Positions 7,201 to 16,110 of a DNA stretch of 57,765 nucleotides are shown here, piece by piece. Below the pieces are notes generated by a model, which ran no database searches, was not told where the DNA came from, and saw only the letters and a program-made list of their open reading frames with translations. A program made the position numbers and the translations under genes. Position 1 is the first letter of the stretch. The number at the start of each line of letters is the position of its first letter. Source of the stretch: an uncultured Anaerolineales bacterium. Lineage in GTDB: Bacteria > Chloroflexota > Anaerolineae > Anaerolineales > Villigracilaceae. The stretch lies in the NCBI GenBank assembly GCA_937960595.1, contig CALGPL010000065.1:1-57765 (forward strand). The letters run 5' to 3'.

Positions 7201-8901
7201 GTGAAACGCACATTTACCCTGCTTTTGTCTCTGCTGGTGCTGACCAGCCTGATGCTGGTCTCCTGCCGCCCAGCGACGCAACCGGCAACCCAGCAGCCGG
7301 CTGCTACGACCGAAGCCGCAACCGGTGGGACGACCGAACCCGCTGCCTTCGAGCCGATGGTGGTCGAGGCCCCCAACTGCGATTACGGCGGTGAGTTCCT
7401 GCGCATCGAGGCGCTGGACGAGTACACCGTCCGCTTCACGCTGTGCTACCCCGATCCGGCTTTCCCCTCGAAGATCGCCTTCTCGGCCTTTGCAATCCAA
7501 CCGCGGGAGTGGTTGGAGGCCAACGGCGGCTCGGGCGAACTGCTGACCCATCCGATCGGCACCGGCCCCTACATGGTGCAGCAATGGGTGCGCGGCGAAC
7601 AACTGGTCTTCACCCGCTTCGACAATTACTGGGGCGATACTGCCCTGACGCCGACGCTGGTCTTCCGCTGGAGCACCGAGTCGGCGCAGCGCGTGCTCGA
7701 ACTGCAAGCCGGCACGGTGGATGGCATCGACAACCCCGGCCCGGATGATTTCGCCGTGATCCGCAACGATCCGAACCTGCAACTGATCAACCGCCCGGCG
7801 CTGAACATCTTCTACATCGGCATGAACAACACCTATCCGCCGTTCGATGACGAACGCGTCCGCCAGGCGATTGCCATGTCGATTGACCGCCAGCGCATCG
7901 TCGATCAGTTCTATCCGGAAGGCTCTGAAGTGGCCTCTCACTTCACCCCCTGCTCGATCCCGAACGGCTGCGTTGGCCTGCCCTGGTATGACTTCGATCC
8001 GGAGGCCGGGCGCGCCCTGCTGGCCGAAGCCGGTTACCCGAACGGTTTCGATACCAAACTCTTCTACCGCGATGTGGTGCGCGGCTACCTGCCGCAGGTC
8101 AGCAATGTGGCTCAGGATATCCAGGCCCAATTGCTCGCCAACCTGAACATCCGGGCCGAGATCGTGGTCATGGAATCCGGCGCCTTCCTGGATGCGGCTG
8201 ACTCCGGCCAATTGGACGGTCTGCACCTGCTCGGTTGGGGCGCCGACTTCCCGGATCAGACCAACTTCCTGGACTTCCACTTCGGCGCAGGGTCGTCGGC
8301 CCAGTTCGGCGAGAAATTCCCGGACATCATCGAGAACCTGCAAGCCGCGGCCCGACTGGCCAGCGACGCGGAGCGCGCTCCGTACTATGAGGCGGCCAAC
8401 AACGCCATCCGCCAGCACGTGCCGATGATCCCCGTAGCGCATGGCGGTTCGGCAGTGGCCTTCAAGGCAACCGTCCAGGGCGCCCACTCCAGCCCGCTGG
8501 GCAACGAGAACTTCTCGGTCATGCAAATCCCCGGCCAGGATGTCTTCGTCTGGATGCAGAACGCCGAGCCGATTTCGCTCTTCTGCGCCGATGAGACCGA
8601 CGGCGAGTCGCTGCGCGCTTGCGAGCAGGTGGCCGAGTCGCTGCTGGCCTTCGAGGTGGGCGGCACGGCCGTCAAGCCGTCGCTGGCCGAGCGCTGCGAA
8701 GCCAACCAGGACTTGACCGTCTGGACCTGCTATCTGCGCCAGGGCGTCCAGTTCCATGATGGCTCGATGCTCGATGCCAACGATGTGGTGGCTTCCTATG
8801 TCTTGCAATGGGATGCTGCCAGCCCGCTGCATGTTGGCAATACGGGCGCCTTCACCTACTTCTCGTCTCTGTTCGGCGGGTTCCTGAACGCCGATCAGTA
8901 A
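7201..8901 (+). CDS. Circularly permuted family 5 (peptide-type) substrate-binding lipoprotein
   Basis: The ligand-capturing lipoprotein of an oligopeptide-type ABC importer. Residues 1-22 are a signal peptide with lipobox LVSC (lipid cysteine C22), followed by a Thr/Ala/Pro linker. The order of the mature protein is unusual. Residues about 67-445 match the middle and end of SBP family 5 (YTVRFTL, IGTGPYMVQQWVRGEQ, DDERVRQAIAMSIDRQ). Residues about 451-566 match the part that normally starts the family (EPISL, DGESLRACEQ, LRQGVQFHDGS, DANDVV). All pieces are present once, so this is a permutation, not a truncation. GTG 7201 follows AGGAGGAG. Two permease genes follow. Cysteines in the permuted part could form disulfides. 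Confidence 0.92.
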   Translation: MKRTFTLLLSLLVLTSLMLVSCRPATQPATQQPAATTEAATGGTTEPAAFEPMVVEAPNCDYGGEFLRIEALDEYTVRFTLCYPDPAFPSKIAFSAFAIQPREWLEANGGSGELLTHPIGTGPYMVQQWVRGEQLVFTRFDNYWGDTALTPTLVFRWSTESAQRVLELQAGTVDGIDNPGPDDFAVIRNDPNLQLINRPALNIFYIGMNNTYPPFDDERVRQAIAMSIDRQRIVDQFYPEGSEVASHFTPCSIPNGCVGLPWYDFDPEAGRALLAEAGYPNGFDTKLFYRDVVRGYLPQVSNVAQDIQAQLLANLNIRAEIVVMESGAFLDAADSGQLDGLHLLGWGADFPDQTNFLDFHFGAGSSAQFGEKFPDIIENLQAAARLASDAERAPYYEAANNAIRQHVPMIPVAHGGSAVAFKATVQGAHSSPLGNENFSVMQIPGQDVFVWMQNAEPISLFCADETDGESLRACEQVAESLLAFEVGGTAVKPSLAERCEANQDLTVWTCYLRQGVQFHDGSMLDANDVVASYVLQWDAASPLHVGNTGAFTYFSSLFGGFLNADQ

Positions 8902-8915
8902 TCCAATCCCCTTTG

Positions 8916-8942
8916 CCCCGGCGGGGCCACCCCCCGCCGGGG
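8916..8942 (+). promoter_or_regulatory. GC-rich hairpin between binding-protein and permease genes
   Basis: Perfect 11-base arms (8916-8926 with 8932-8942) around a five-base loop, followed by TCTCTCTAAA and not a T tract. Such hairpins often protect the binding-protein message and lower permease expression. That role is inferred here. Confidence 0.6.
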
Positions 8943-8955
8943 TCTCTCTAAAACG

Positions 8956-10032
8956 ATGACCACCTACATCCTGCGGCGTATTCTTTCCAGCATTCCTGTC
9001 CTTCTGGGCATTCTTTTTGCCACCTTTGCCCTGGCGCGCTGGATCCCCAGCGATCCATGCCGCGCCATTCTGGGCGAGAAGGCCACCGACGTCATCTGCG
9101 ACCGGTTCATGCGCGAACACGGGCTGGACCGGCCCATTCACATCCAGTTTGGATATTACCTAAACGAGATCGCCCACGGCGACTTTGGGCAATCTTTTCG
9201 ATACGGCGAACCGGTGACCAAGATTCTCGTCGAGCGCCTGCCGACCACGGTCGAACTGAGTTTTTCGGCCTTGTTCGTGGCGCTGCTCGTTGGCATTCCC
9301 CTCGGGGTCATCTCGGCGGTCAAACACAATTCCTGGATTGATGTCCTGACCATGTTCTGGGCCAACATCGGCGTCTCCATGCCGGTCTTCTGGCTGGGGT
9401 TGATGCTGGCCTATGTGTTTGCCTTGTTGTTGCGAGATACGCCGTTCCAACTGCCGCCCTCGGGCCGCCTCAGCCCGGGCATTTTGCCGGACTCCTTCGC
9501 GACGGTATGGGGATGGCAACTGGAACCCGGTTTTCTGTCAAGCGTAGTGGACTTTTTGAGCCGCATGAACCTCTTGAACGCCATTCTGAGCGGGAACTGG
9601 ACTTTGTTCAAGGACGCCGCCAAGCATCTGATTTTACCCTCCCTGGCGCTGGGGACGATTCCGATGGCCCTGATTGCCCGTATGACGCGCTCCAGCATGC
9701 TGGAGGTGCTTGGCCAGGATTACATCCGCACGGCGAGGGCCAAAGGGTTGCCGAAATCCAAGGTGGTTCTCAAGCATGCCTTCCGCAACGCGTTGCTGCC
9801 GCTGGTGACGGTCATCGGCCTCTCGCTGGGCAGTCTGTTGGGCGGCGCGGTGTTGACCGAGACCGTCTTCGGCCTCAATGGCGTGGGACGCATCCTGTAC
9901 GACGCCATTACCGCTCGCGATTACGGCATCGTGCAAGCGTTCACGGTGGTGATTGCCATTTTCTTTGTCATCCTGAACTTGTTGGTTGACATCTCTTACG
10001 CCTATCTCGATCCGCGCATTCGGTTGGAGTAG
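8956..10032 (+). CDS. Peptide-type ABC transporter permease, DppB/OppB family
   Basis: First membrane subunit of the importer. It begins with the typical TYILRRILSSIPVLLGI segment. It carries the permease coupling motif (RTARAKGLPKSKVVLKHAF, about residues 260-278) and the late GAVLTETVFGLNG segment. About six membrane helices are expected. A loop around residues 150-210 is longer than in many homologues. No clear ribosome site precedes ATG 8956, which lies 13 bases after the hairpin, so expression may depend on upstream translation. No nucleotide-binding subunits are encoded nearby, so ATPases must come from another locus. Confidence 0.92.
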   Translation: MTTYILRRILSSIPVLLGILFATFALARWIPSDPCRAILGEKATDVICDRFMREHGLDRPIHIQFGYYLNEIAHGDFGQSFRYGEPVTKILVERLPTTVELSFSALFVALLVGIPLGVISAVKHNSWIDVLTMFWANIGVSMPVFWLGLMLAYVFALLLRDTPFQLPPSGRLSPGILPDSFATVWGWQLEPGFLSSVVDFLSRMNLLNAILSGNWTLFKDAAKHLILPSLALGTIPMALIARMTRSSMLEVLGQDYIRTARAKGLPKSKVVLKHAFRNALLPLVTVIGLSLGSLLGGAVLTETVFGLNGVGRILYDAITARDYGIVQAFTVVIAIFFVILNLLVDISYAYLDPRIRLE

Positions 10033-10041
10033 CAAAAAGCC

Positions 10042-10998
10042 ATGTCGAAGGAAACAACGCCAAACAAAGTGGCCAAACTGGATGCCGAGGGCCTCTCGCT
10101 CAAATCGGTGAGCCTGTGGCAAATCACCTGGCGGCGCCTGTTCAAGCGCAAATCTGCCCTCGTCGGTTTATTCATCCTGGGTGTGCTGGTCTTTGTCGCC
10201 CTCACCGCCCAGTGGATTGCGCCCTACAGCCCAATCGAGGTCTTGATCGGCGTCGAAGATGTGACGCCTCGTCAGGCGCCTTGCATCCACCTTTTGGGTT
10301 GTCCCAAGGATCAGCCGCAGCACATCATGGGCATCGACGGGAATGTGCGCGATCAGTTCAGCCGCATCCTGCACGGGGCGCGCCAGAGCCTGATCATCGG
10401 TTTTTCGACCGTCACGTTCGCGATCGTCATCGGCACGGTCCTGGGGGCGCTGGGGGGCTACCTGGGCGGCTGGGTGGACAACGTCATCATGCGCATCATG
10501 GATGTCGTGCTGGCCTTCCCCTCGCTTTTGCTGGCAATCGCGATCGTCACCGTGCTTGGACCGGGCCTGGTCAATGCCTTGCTGGCGATCGGGATTGTCT
10601 CCATCCCGGCCTATGCGCGGGTAGTGCGCGCCAGCGTCCTTTCGGTCCGTGAGATGGATTACGTCTCGGCGGCCAAAGCCATGGGCGGCAACACTTTCCA
10701 CATCCTCTTCAAACGCATCCTGCCGAACGCGCTGACGCCGCTCATCGTCCAGGGAACGCTGGGCATTGCGACGGCGATTCTGGACGCGGCCGCCCTGTCG
10801 TTCCTGGGCCTGGGTGCGCAGCCGCCGCTGGCCGAGTGGGGTTCGATGCTCGGCGCGGAACGTAATCAGGTCTTCACCGCGCCGCACCTAGTCTTTTACC
10901 CCGGCCTGGCGATCATGCTGACCGTGCTGGCCTTCAACCTGCTCGGCGACGGTCTGCGCGACGCCCTCGACCCGCGGCTGGGTCACGTGGCTGGTTGA
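10042..10998 (+). CDS. Peptide-type ABC transporter permease, DppC/OppC family
   Basis: Second membrane subunit, partner of the preceding permease (9-base gap). It has the N-terminal KRKSALVGLFILGVLVF helix after a cytoplasmic tail. The EAA-type coupling motif is SAAKAMGGNTFHILFKRILPN, after which the family hallmark LSFLGLGAQPPLAEWGSML appears. An outer loop (about residues 70-100) carries extra cysteines (PCIHLLGCP) that could pair outside the cell. The transcription unit ends at the strong terminator at 11016-11050. Confidence 0.94.
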   Translation: MSKETTPNKVAKLDAEGLSLKSVSLWQITWRRLFKRKSALVGLFILGVLVFVALTAQWIAPYSPIEVLIGVEDVTPRQAPCIHLLGCPKDQPQHIMGIDGNVRDQFSRILHGARQSLIIGFSTVTFAIVIGTVLGALGGYLGGWVDNVIMRIMDVVLAFPSLLLAIAIVTVLGPGLVNALLAIGIVSIPAYARVVRASVLSVREMDYVSAAKAMGGNTFHILFKRILPNALTPLIVQGTLGIATAILDAAALSFLGLGAQPPLAEWGSMLGAERNQVFTAPHLVFYPGLAIMLTVLAFNLLGDGLRDALDPRLGHVAG

Positions 10999-11015
10999 TT
11001 CTGGTTTCGAAGAAC

Positions 11016-11050
11016 GAAAAACCGGCGATTGGATACGCCGGTTTTTTTTT
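11016..11050 (+). terminator. Intrinsic terminator of the ABC importer operon
   Basis: Stem ACCGGCG (11021-11027) with CGCCGGT (11036-11042), extended by A-T pairs, followed by a nine-base T run. Confidence 0.9.
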
Positions 11051-11065
11051 GCCTAAAAGCGATGG

Positions 11066-12082
11066 TCAGGATGAGCCGTTGGCAGGAACTTTTGGCCAGT
11101 CTAACAAGAGTACCTCGGCCAGCAGGCGAGCATTGACGTTGGCATCCAACCGTTCGATGGCTTCTTCGGTTTGTTCGACCAGGCGGCGGGCAGAGGACAA
11201 ATCGAGGCGAGCGGCGAGGGTGCGAATCTCGTCGGCGCGGTCGGGGTTGGCCAGGGAGGCCGAGAGGTTAGAAACGGCGAGCAACACATCGCGCCAGTAG
11301 GAAAGCCAGAGGAACAACGTTTTGCGAAACTGTTCTTGCTCGGCACGTTTGCGGTCGGTCAGCCGTTCGGCGTAGGCGAATTTCTCCACGCGCGAGGCCG
11401 AAAGCAGGCGATGCAACTCGTCCAGCCGCTGCCGGCGGAAGTCGAGGGCCTGGGGGTCGGCCAGCAGGCGGAAGGCCAGGCCGGGGCGCCCGCCGGAGAG
11501 ATGCGCCAGCAGGCGGGCGGTTTCCGCGTCCGCGCCGCGTTCGCCCAGGGCGGCCGCGACCGTTTCGACGGTCAGGGGGCGCAGACGCATCACCTGACAG
11601 CGCGAGACAATGGTCGGCAGGAGCGATTCGGGCGTGTCGGCGGTCAGCAGAAGGAGGGCGTGCTGCGGGGCTTCCTCCAGCGTCTTGAGCAGGGCGTTGG
11701 CGGCGCTGGCGTTGGCCTCTTCGAAGCGCAGGAAGAGAGCAACGCGGTAGCGGCCCTGGTACGGCTTGAGCGAGAGCAGTTGGCGCACTTCGCGCACCTG
11801 CTCGACCTTTAGCACGCCGCCTTCTTTTTCGGCCTGCACCGGCGTCAGGTCGGGGTATTGCATCGCCTCGATTTGTCGGCAGGTGCGGCATTGGCCGCAG
11901 GGTTCGCCGGGGGAGAGCGGGCTGGGACAAAGCAGCGCCTGGGCAAAGCGCAAGGCCAGCGTGCGGCGTCCGACCCCCGAGGGGCCGGTGAAGAGGTAGG
12001 CGTGGCTCAGGGCGCCGCGCGCAATCTGGGCGCGCAGCAGGTCAACTGCCCAAGCGTGGCCGAGGAGGTTCCAGGGGGTCAT
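11066..12082 (-). CDS. holB: DNA polymerase III delta-prime subunit
   Basis: Clamp-loader subunit of the replicative polymerase. The AAA+ fold shows Walker A-like GPSGVGRRT (33-41), the zinc module with a CGQCRTC cluster near residue 60-70, KVEQVREV, sensor segments ANALLKTLEEAP and the SRC motif. Length 338 fits. The second Gly of Walker A is followed by RRT in place of GKT, which is common in delta-prime because it does not hydrolyse ATP. It is the last gene of a minus-strand operon starting with maf, 22 bases after the PLD-type nuclease gene. Confidence 0.93.
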   Translation of the reverse strand: MTPWNLLGHAWAVDLLRAQIARGALSHAYLFTGPSGVGRRTLALRFAQALLCPSPLSPGEPCGQCRTCRQIEAMQYPDLTPVQAEKEGGVLKVEQVREVRQLLSLKPYQGRYRVALFLRFEEANASAANALLKTLEEAPQHALLLLTADTPESLLPTIVSRCQVMRLRPLTVETVAAALGERGADAETARLLAHLSGGRPGLAFRLLADPQALDFRRQRLDELHRLLSASRVEKFAYAERLTDRKRAEQEQFRKTLFLWLSYWRDVLLAVSNLSASLANPDRADEIRTLAARLDLSSARRLVEQTEEAIERLDANVNARLLAEVLLLDWPKVPANGSS

Positions 12083-12104
12083 TGCGGAAATTGCCTCAAA
12101 CCGT

Positions 12105-12953
12105 TCAAAGTAGAGTCCACTTGCCTTTCACTAAAGCAATCTTGGCTTGCGCTTTCAAGGTTTGTTGAGCGTTGCGCACCTGATGTTTCCATTTTTTGCC
12201 AAAATGTTCCCCGTTGATCACTCGATCAATTGAGTCATCGCAAATATCGGGGTGAATGTTTTGGATCAATGGATGCATTTCTTCGGTGGAAAGGGGGCCG
12301 TAGCGGGCCAACAGAAAAAGGATGGTTTCTGCAAATAAGGCGTTGACGCTACGCGCGGCAACGCGGTTTTTCAAGATCGCGGTCTGGAGCGCCTCTTCTC
12401 TTTCACGCAATGCTTTGCGCATTTTTCTCGCTTCTGCGGTGCTCTCCAGTTTCTTCCGCAGAGACTGTAATGCATTCACCTCTTCTGCAAGAGCTTCTAC
12501 AAGCGGGCGGTGAAAAATATTGCCCAGCAGAAAGTAACGTTGCATATCCTCGCGCAGGCTTCTCACCAGCGGCGGTTCGTAAAGCAAAATACCATATTCG
12601 TAATTTTCGCGCAGGCCGCCGCGCGTCAGGTTTGCAGATGTGATGAAGGCCAGGCGGTCATCGGCAATATATACTTTGGCATGGAGTTTTCCTAACGAAG
12701 AAACTTGCATCGGTTCATAGCGCCTCCACAATTTGAGGAGCGCCGAGAGATCGAAATTGTCACCGCTGATGTTTGCCAGGCTCAAATTGGTGAGGATGTA
12801 CAGGTCTTGAACGTGGACATGATCAAGCAGAATCTCTGCGCCATAATCTTTGATATAAGGAGTGCAGATGAAGAGAGATGACTCTGCCTGCCTGACCAGA
12901 TGCAAAAACGCCTCTTCTGCGGGATGTGCTATCAGGCGAAAACTCTCTTGCAT
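12105..12953 (-). CDS. PLD-family nuclease-like protein with C-terminal winged helix
   Basis: An N-terminal phospholipase-D fold with one HKD-type site: H91-x-K93 in KLHAKVYIADD, then SAN (106-108). A coiled region follows (about 165-205, rich in Leu, Arg and Glu). The C-terminal part (about 205-282) looks like an Mrr_N-type winged helix. One HKD per chain plus a DNA-binding tail recalls BfiI/NgoFVII-type restriction nucleases, which dimerise to form the site. No methyltransferase is nearby. Base composition is clearly less G+C-rich than its neighbours, suggesting transfer. It is nevertheless locked into the operon: three bases after rsgA, with its AGGAG site inside the rsgA end. A DNA repair or defence role is inference. 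Confidence 0.8.
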   Translation of the reverse strand: MQESFRLIAHPAEEAFLHLVRQAESSLFICTPYIKDYGAEILLDHVHVQDLYILTNLSLANISGDNFDLSALLKLWRRYEPMQVSSLGKLHAKVYIADDRLAFITSANLTRGGLRENYEYGILLYEPPLVRSLREDMQRYFLLGNIFHRPLVEALAEEVNALQSLRKKLESTAEARKMRKALREREEALQTAILKNRVAARSVNALFAETILFLLARYGPLSTEEMHPLIQNIHPDICDDSIDRVINGEHFGKKWKHQVRNAQQTLKAQAKIALVKGKWTLL

Positions 12954-12956
12954 GCT

Positions 12957-13871
12957 TCACTCCTCTCCGGCACGTAACCTCAGATACGACTCATAGCGCT
13001 GCGGATGCACCTGGCCGGACTCTACCGCCGCGCGCACGGCGCAGCCCGGCTCGATGCGGTGCGTGCAGTCGCTGAACTGGCAGGCGGCTACCAGGGGGGC
13101 AATCTCCGGGAAGTAGCCGTCCAGTTCCTCCGGCTCGGTATCCCACAGGGCCAGGGAGCGCAGGCCGGGGGTATCGGCCACATAGCCGCCGCCTGCCAGC
13201 GGGAACAACTGGCGCACGGTGGTGGTGTGGCGTCCCTTGCGCACGGCCTCGCTGACCTCGCGCACGGCCAGCCCCAGCCCCGGCTGCATGGCGTTGAGCA
13301 GGCTGGATTTGCCCACTCCGCTCGGCCCGGCCAGGGCCGAAATCTTGCCCGTCAGGCGCTCGCGCAGTTCCTCCACGCCCTGACCGCTCTTGGCGCAGGC
13401 GTAAATGACCGGGTAGCCGATGGACGGGTAGAAGCCGAAGAGCCGCTCGGCCTCGGCCTGCCCCACCAGGTCTACTTTGTTGGCGACAATGAGCGCCGGG
13501 ATGCCCTGCTTCTCGGCGATGACCAGAAAGCGGTCGAGCATGCGCAGATGCGGACGTGGCTGGGCGCAGGCGAAGACGAACACCGCCTGGTCGGGATTGG
13601 CGAGCAGCACCTGTTGATAGACGCCCTGCGGGCGCGGGTCGAGGCGGACCAGGGCGCGGGCGCGCGCTTCGACGGACTCAATCGTCCCTGTCCCGTCCGG
13701 CTGACGGGTGACCTGCACCCGGTCGCCGACGGCGGCGATGTCGCCGGTGCGGGGACCCTGCTTGAGGCGGCCGCGCAGGCGGCAGGTCAGAGAGCCGTGC
13801 GCCGTCTCCACGGTGAAGAAGCCCGATTGGGCGCGCAGGATGAGTCCGGGTTCGGAGGGCGTCTGCAGCAT
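12957..13871 (-). CDS. rsgA: Small ribosomal subunit biogenesis GTPase RsgA
   Basis: A circularly permuted GTPase that helps mature the 30S subunit. An N-terminal OB domain (about 10-75) is followed by motifs in the permuted order: NKVD (131-134), GPSGVGKSS (182-190) and DTPG (233-236). The C-terminal zinc site uses C264, C269, H271 and C277. Length 304 is typical. It lies 10 bases after the penicillin-binding protein gene, and its end contains the ribosome site of the nuclease gene. Confidence 0.96.
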   Translation of the reverse strand: MLQTPSEPGLILRAQSGFFTVETAHGSLTCRLRGRLKQGPRTGDIAAVGDRVQVTRQPDGTGTIESVEARARALVRLDPRPQGVYQQVLLANPDQAVFVFACAQPRPHLRMLDRFLVIAEKQGIPALIVANKVDLVGQAEAERLFGFYPSIGYPVIYACAKSGQGVEELRERLTGKISALAGPSGVGKSSLLNAMQPGLGLAVREVSEAVRKGRHTTTVRQLFPLAGGGYVADTPGLRSLALWDTEPEELDGYFPEIAPLVAACQFSDCTHRIEPGCAVRAAVESGQVHPQRYESYLRLRAGEE

Positions 13872-13881
13872 CTTGGTCGAT

Positions 13882-16095
13882 TCAGGGGGACGGCGTCACG
13901 CCTCCATAGGGGGTGGGGGTTTCGGTGATGCCGATGTTGGATTCGAACCAGTAGATGCTTTGCGGCCGGCCGTAGAAGTAGATTTCCACGATGCGGCGGA
14001 AGATGGGAGCAGCGTAGTCGGAGCCTTCGCCGATGTAGGGGACGAAGACGGTGACGGCGATATCGGGGCGGTCTTCGCGGTTGGCGGCGGTGAAGCCGGT
14101 GAACCAGGCGTGGGGGTAGGGCCGGCCGGTCTCGGCGGTGCCGGTCTTGCCATAGACGGGGATGGGCAGGGTGGAGAGGCGGAAATAGGCCGTGCCGCGC
14201 CGGTTGGCCACCACCTCGCGCATGGCGCCGCGCACGATCTCCAGGTTTTGCGGGCTGACCGGCAGCGTGCCGCGCACTTCGGGCTGGAAGGTGTAGGTGG
14301 GCGCGCCATCCACCGGGCGGATGGATTCGACGACCTGCGGCCGGTAGAGGGTGCCGCCGTTGGCAATGGCAGCCGTGAACGTCACGACCTGGAGCGGGGT
14401 GACCTGCACCTCGCCCTGGCCGATGGCGATGTTGGTGGCATCGTTGCCGTCCTGCGGGTAGGGGATGTTGCCGGAGGCCTCGGCCACCTGGCCGATGCCG
14501 GTTGGGGCGCCCAGGCCGAAGCCGCGCGCCATGTCGCTGATGAGTTGTCCGTTGCCCTGATTGTAGAGCGCCAGCCCGATGTGGTAGAACCAGGGGTTGC
14601 AGGAGCGCATCAGTCCTTGCGGCAGGGTCAGCATGCCGCTGGGCTGGGTGCGGCACTCGCCATAGAGCAGGAGTTCATCCTGGCAGTGCTGCCAGGTCCA
14701 GTCGTGTTTGATGTTGTTGGGGCCAAGTTCGGTGAAGTCGTACTGGCAGTCGTAGGTGGTCTCGGCGGTGAAAGAGCCGCTCTCGAGGGCAGCAGACATG
14801 GTGATGATCTTGAAGACCGAACCGAGCGGATACTGGCCCTGGGTGGCGCGGTTGAAGAGCGGCTGATTGGGATCGTTGAGCATGTTACCCAGGGCGAAAC
14901 TGTTCTGGTTGTTGGGGTCGAACAGATTGGGGTCGAAGCCGGGGGTGGAGACGATGGCCAGGATGCGGCCTGTCTCCACTTCCATGACGACGGCCGCGCC
15001 GGGCAGGCCGTCGAAGGCCTGCTGGGCCTGGTATTGCAGGTCGCGGTCGATGGTCAGGGTGATGGACTGGGCCGGTTGCGGGTCGGCGTGCAGGATGGGC
15101 GGGTTGACCACCGACCCGTCGGGGTTGACCAGGTAAACATCGGCGCCGTTGCGCCCGGCCAGGTAGGGTTCGCCCCAGGATTCGATGCCGGCGTCGCCGA
15201 CCCGCTCGGCGCCGCTGTAGCCGCGCCGGCGGTACTCATCGTAACGCTCGGCCGGGATCGGCAGGGTGTAGCCGACCGTCTGGGAGGCGATGCCGCCGAG
15301 TTGATAATAACGGGAAGTGTATTGCGTGCAGACCACGCCGCCGTAACTGCAAATCCAGCCGACGTTGACGTCGTTCGCATCGACCTCTGCAATCGGCACG
15401 TACTGATCGGCGCCGTAATACTGATACATGCTGGCGATGGTTTCGGGACGCAGGCCGGTGGCTTGATAGAGAGCCACCAGCATGGTTTCTTCGTCATCGA
15501 AGCCGATCTGGCCGGGGACGATGCCGATGGCAACGGCATTGGCCTGGGTGACGATGGCGCGGCCGCTGCGGTCGTAGATGTCGCCGCGCGCCGGCTGGTT
15601 GTAGGTGGTGGCCAGCGAACGTCCGCCCGCCATTTCGGGCAGGATCAGGCCGGTATTCCATTCCAGGTGCCAGACGTTGCCCTCGAGGGACAGGGCGGCG
15701 GTGATGTCGCGTTGGACGTCCCCAAAGAGGGCAGTTCGGTAGAGAATCCGAAAGGCGACCTGAGCCGAACGCGGATTCACCAATGAAGAGAGGATGCTGT
15801 AGTCAATCTCCTGGGCACTCATGGCATTAAGGGCCTCCCGGTGACGCCGAGCAAATTCGTCCCCATCAATGGCCTGCCGGCCGGTTTCGCTCAGCATGGC
15901 ATACATGCTGGGATAATCCTCCAGCCGGTAGGCATCCAGGTAGGCGCTCAAGAAGGCCTCAGGATTGGGCGCCGGAATGATGGTCACATCGGGAGGCAAG
16001 AGAGTGGGCGTGGCCGGATTGAAGGGGCCATTGCCCGAGCAAGCACTCAGAAAGAGGAATACAGAAAGGAGCAAAATCCAGCGAAGTCGTTTCAT
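13882..16095 (-). CDS. MecA-like lipoprotein transpeptidase (class B penicillin-binding protein)
   Basis: Cross-links peptidoglycan outside the membrane. A lipoprotein signal ends at C19 (LSAC). Residues about 45-155 form an NTF2-like domain as in MecA/PBP2a, then a PBP dimerisation domain. The transpeptidase domain carries all three active-site motifs: S426-V-F-K429, S498-C-N500 and K650-T-G652. Length 737. The N-terminal domain is the one found in low-affinity PBPs such as S. aureus PBP2a and B. subtilis PBP3. This does not prove resistance to beta-lactams. Anchoring by lipid, not by a membrane helix, is predicted. It sits between maf and rsgA in one operon. Confidence 0.92.
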   Translation of the reverse strand: MKRLRWILLLSVFLFLSACSGNGPFNPATPTLLPPDVTIIPAPNPEAFLSAYLDAYRLEDYPSMYAMLSETGRQAIDGDEFARRHREALNAMSAQEIDYSILSSLVNPRSAQVAFRILYRTALFGDVQRDITAALSLEGNVWHLEWNTGLILPEMAGGRSLATTYNQPARGDIYDRSGRAIVTQANAVAIGIVPGQIGFDDEETMLVALYQATGLRPETIASMYQYYGADQYVPIAEVDANDVNVGWICSYGGVVCTQYTSRYYQLGGIASQTVGYTLPIPAERYDEYRRRGYSGAERVGDAGIESWGEPYLAGRNGADVYLVNPDGSVVNPPILHADPQPAQSITLTIDRDLQYQAQQAFDGLPGAAVVMEVETGRILAIVSTPGFDPNLFDPNNQNSFALGNMLNDPNQPLFNRATQGQYPLGSVFKIITMSAALESGSFTAETTYDCQYDFTELGPNNIKHDWTWQHCQDELLLYGECRTQPSGMLTLPQGLMRSCNPWFYHIGLALYNQGNGQLISDMARGFGLGAPTGIGQVAEASGNIPYPQDGNDATNIAIGQGEVQVTPLQVVTFTAAIANGGTLYRPQVVESIRPVDGAPTYTFQPEVRGTLPVSPQNLEIVRGAMREVVANRRGTAYFRLSTLPIPVYGKTGTAETGRPYPHAWFTGFTAANREDRPDIAVTVFVPYIGEGSDYAAPIFRRIVEIYFYGRPQSIYWFESNIGITETPTPYGGVTPSP

Positions 16096-16110
16096 TTTTT
16101 CCTTTTCAAG

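Noticed and set aside
7009-9141. 710-residue open frame on the minus strand opposite the binding-protein gene
   Set aside because: A shadow caused by codon bias; it crosses the operon's promoter and hairpin and has no family features.
12105-12953. Complete restriction-modification system
   Set aside because: No methyltransferase or specificity gene flanks it; both neighbours are housekeeping genes.
13708-15786. 692-residue open frame on the plus strand opposite the penicillin-binding protein
   Set aside because: Gly/Ala/Val/Asp-rich shadow of a GC-rich gene; no motifs, no ribosome site, and the opposite strand has complete catalytic motifs.
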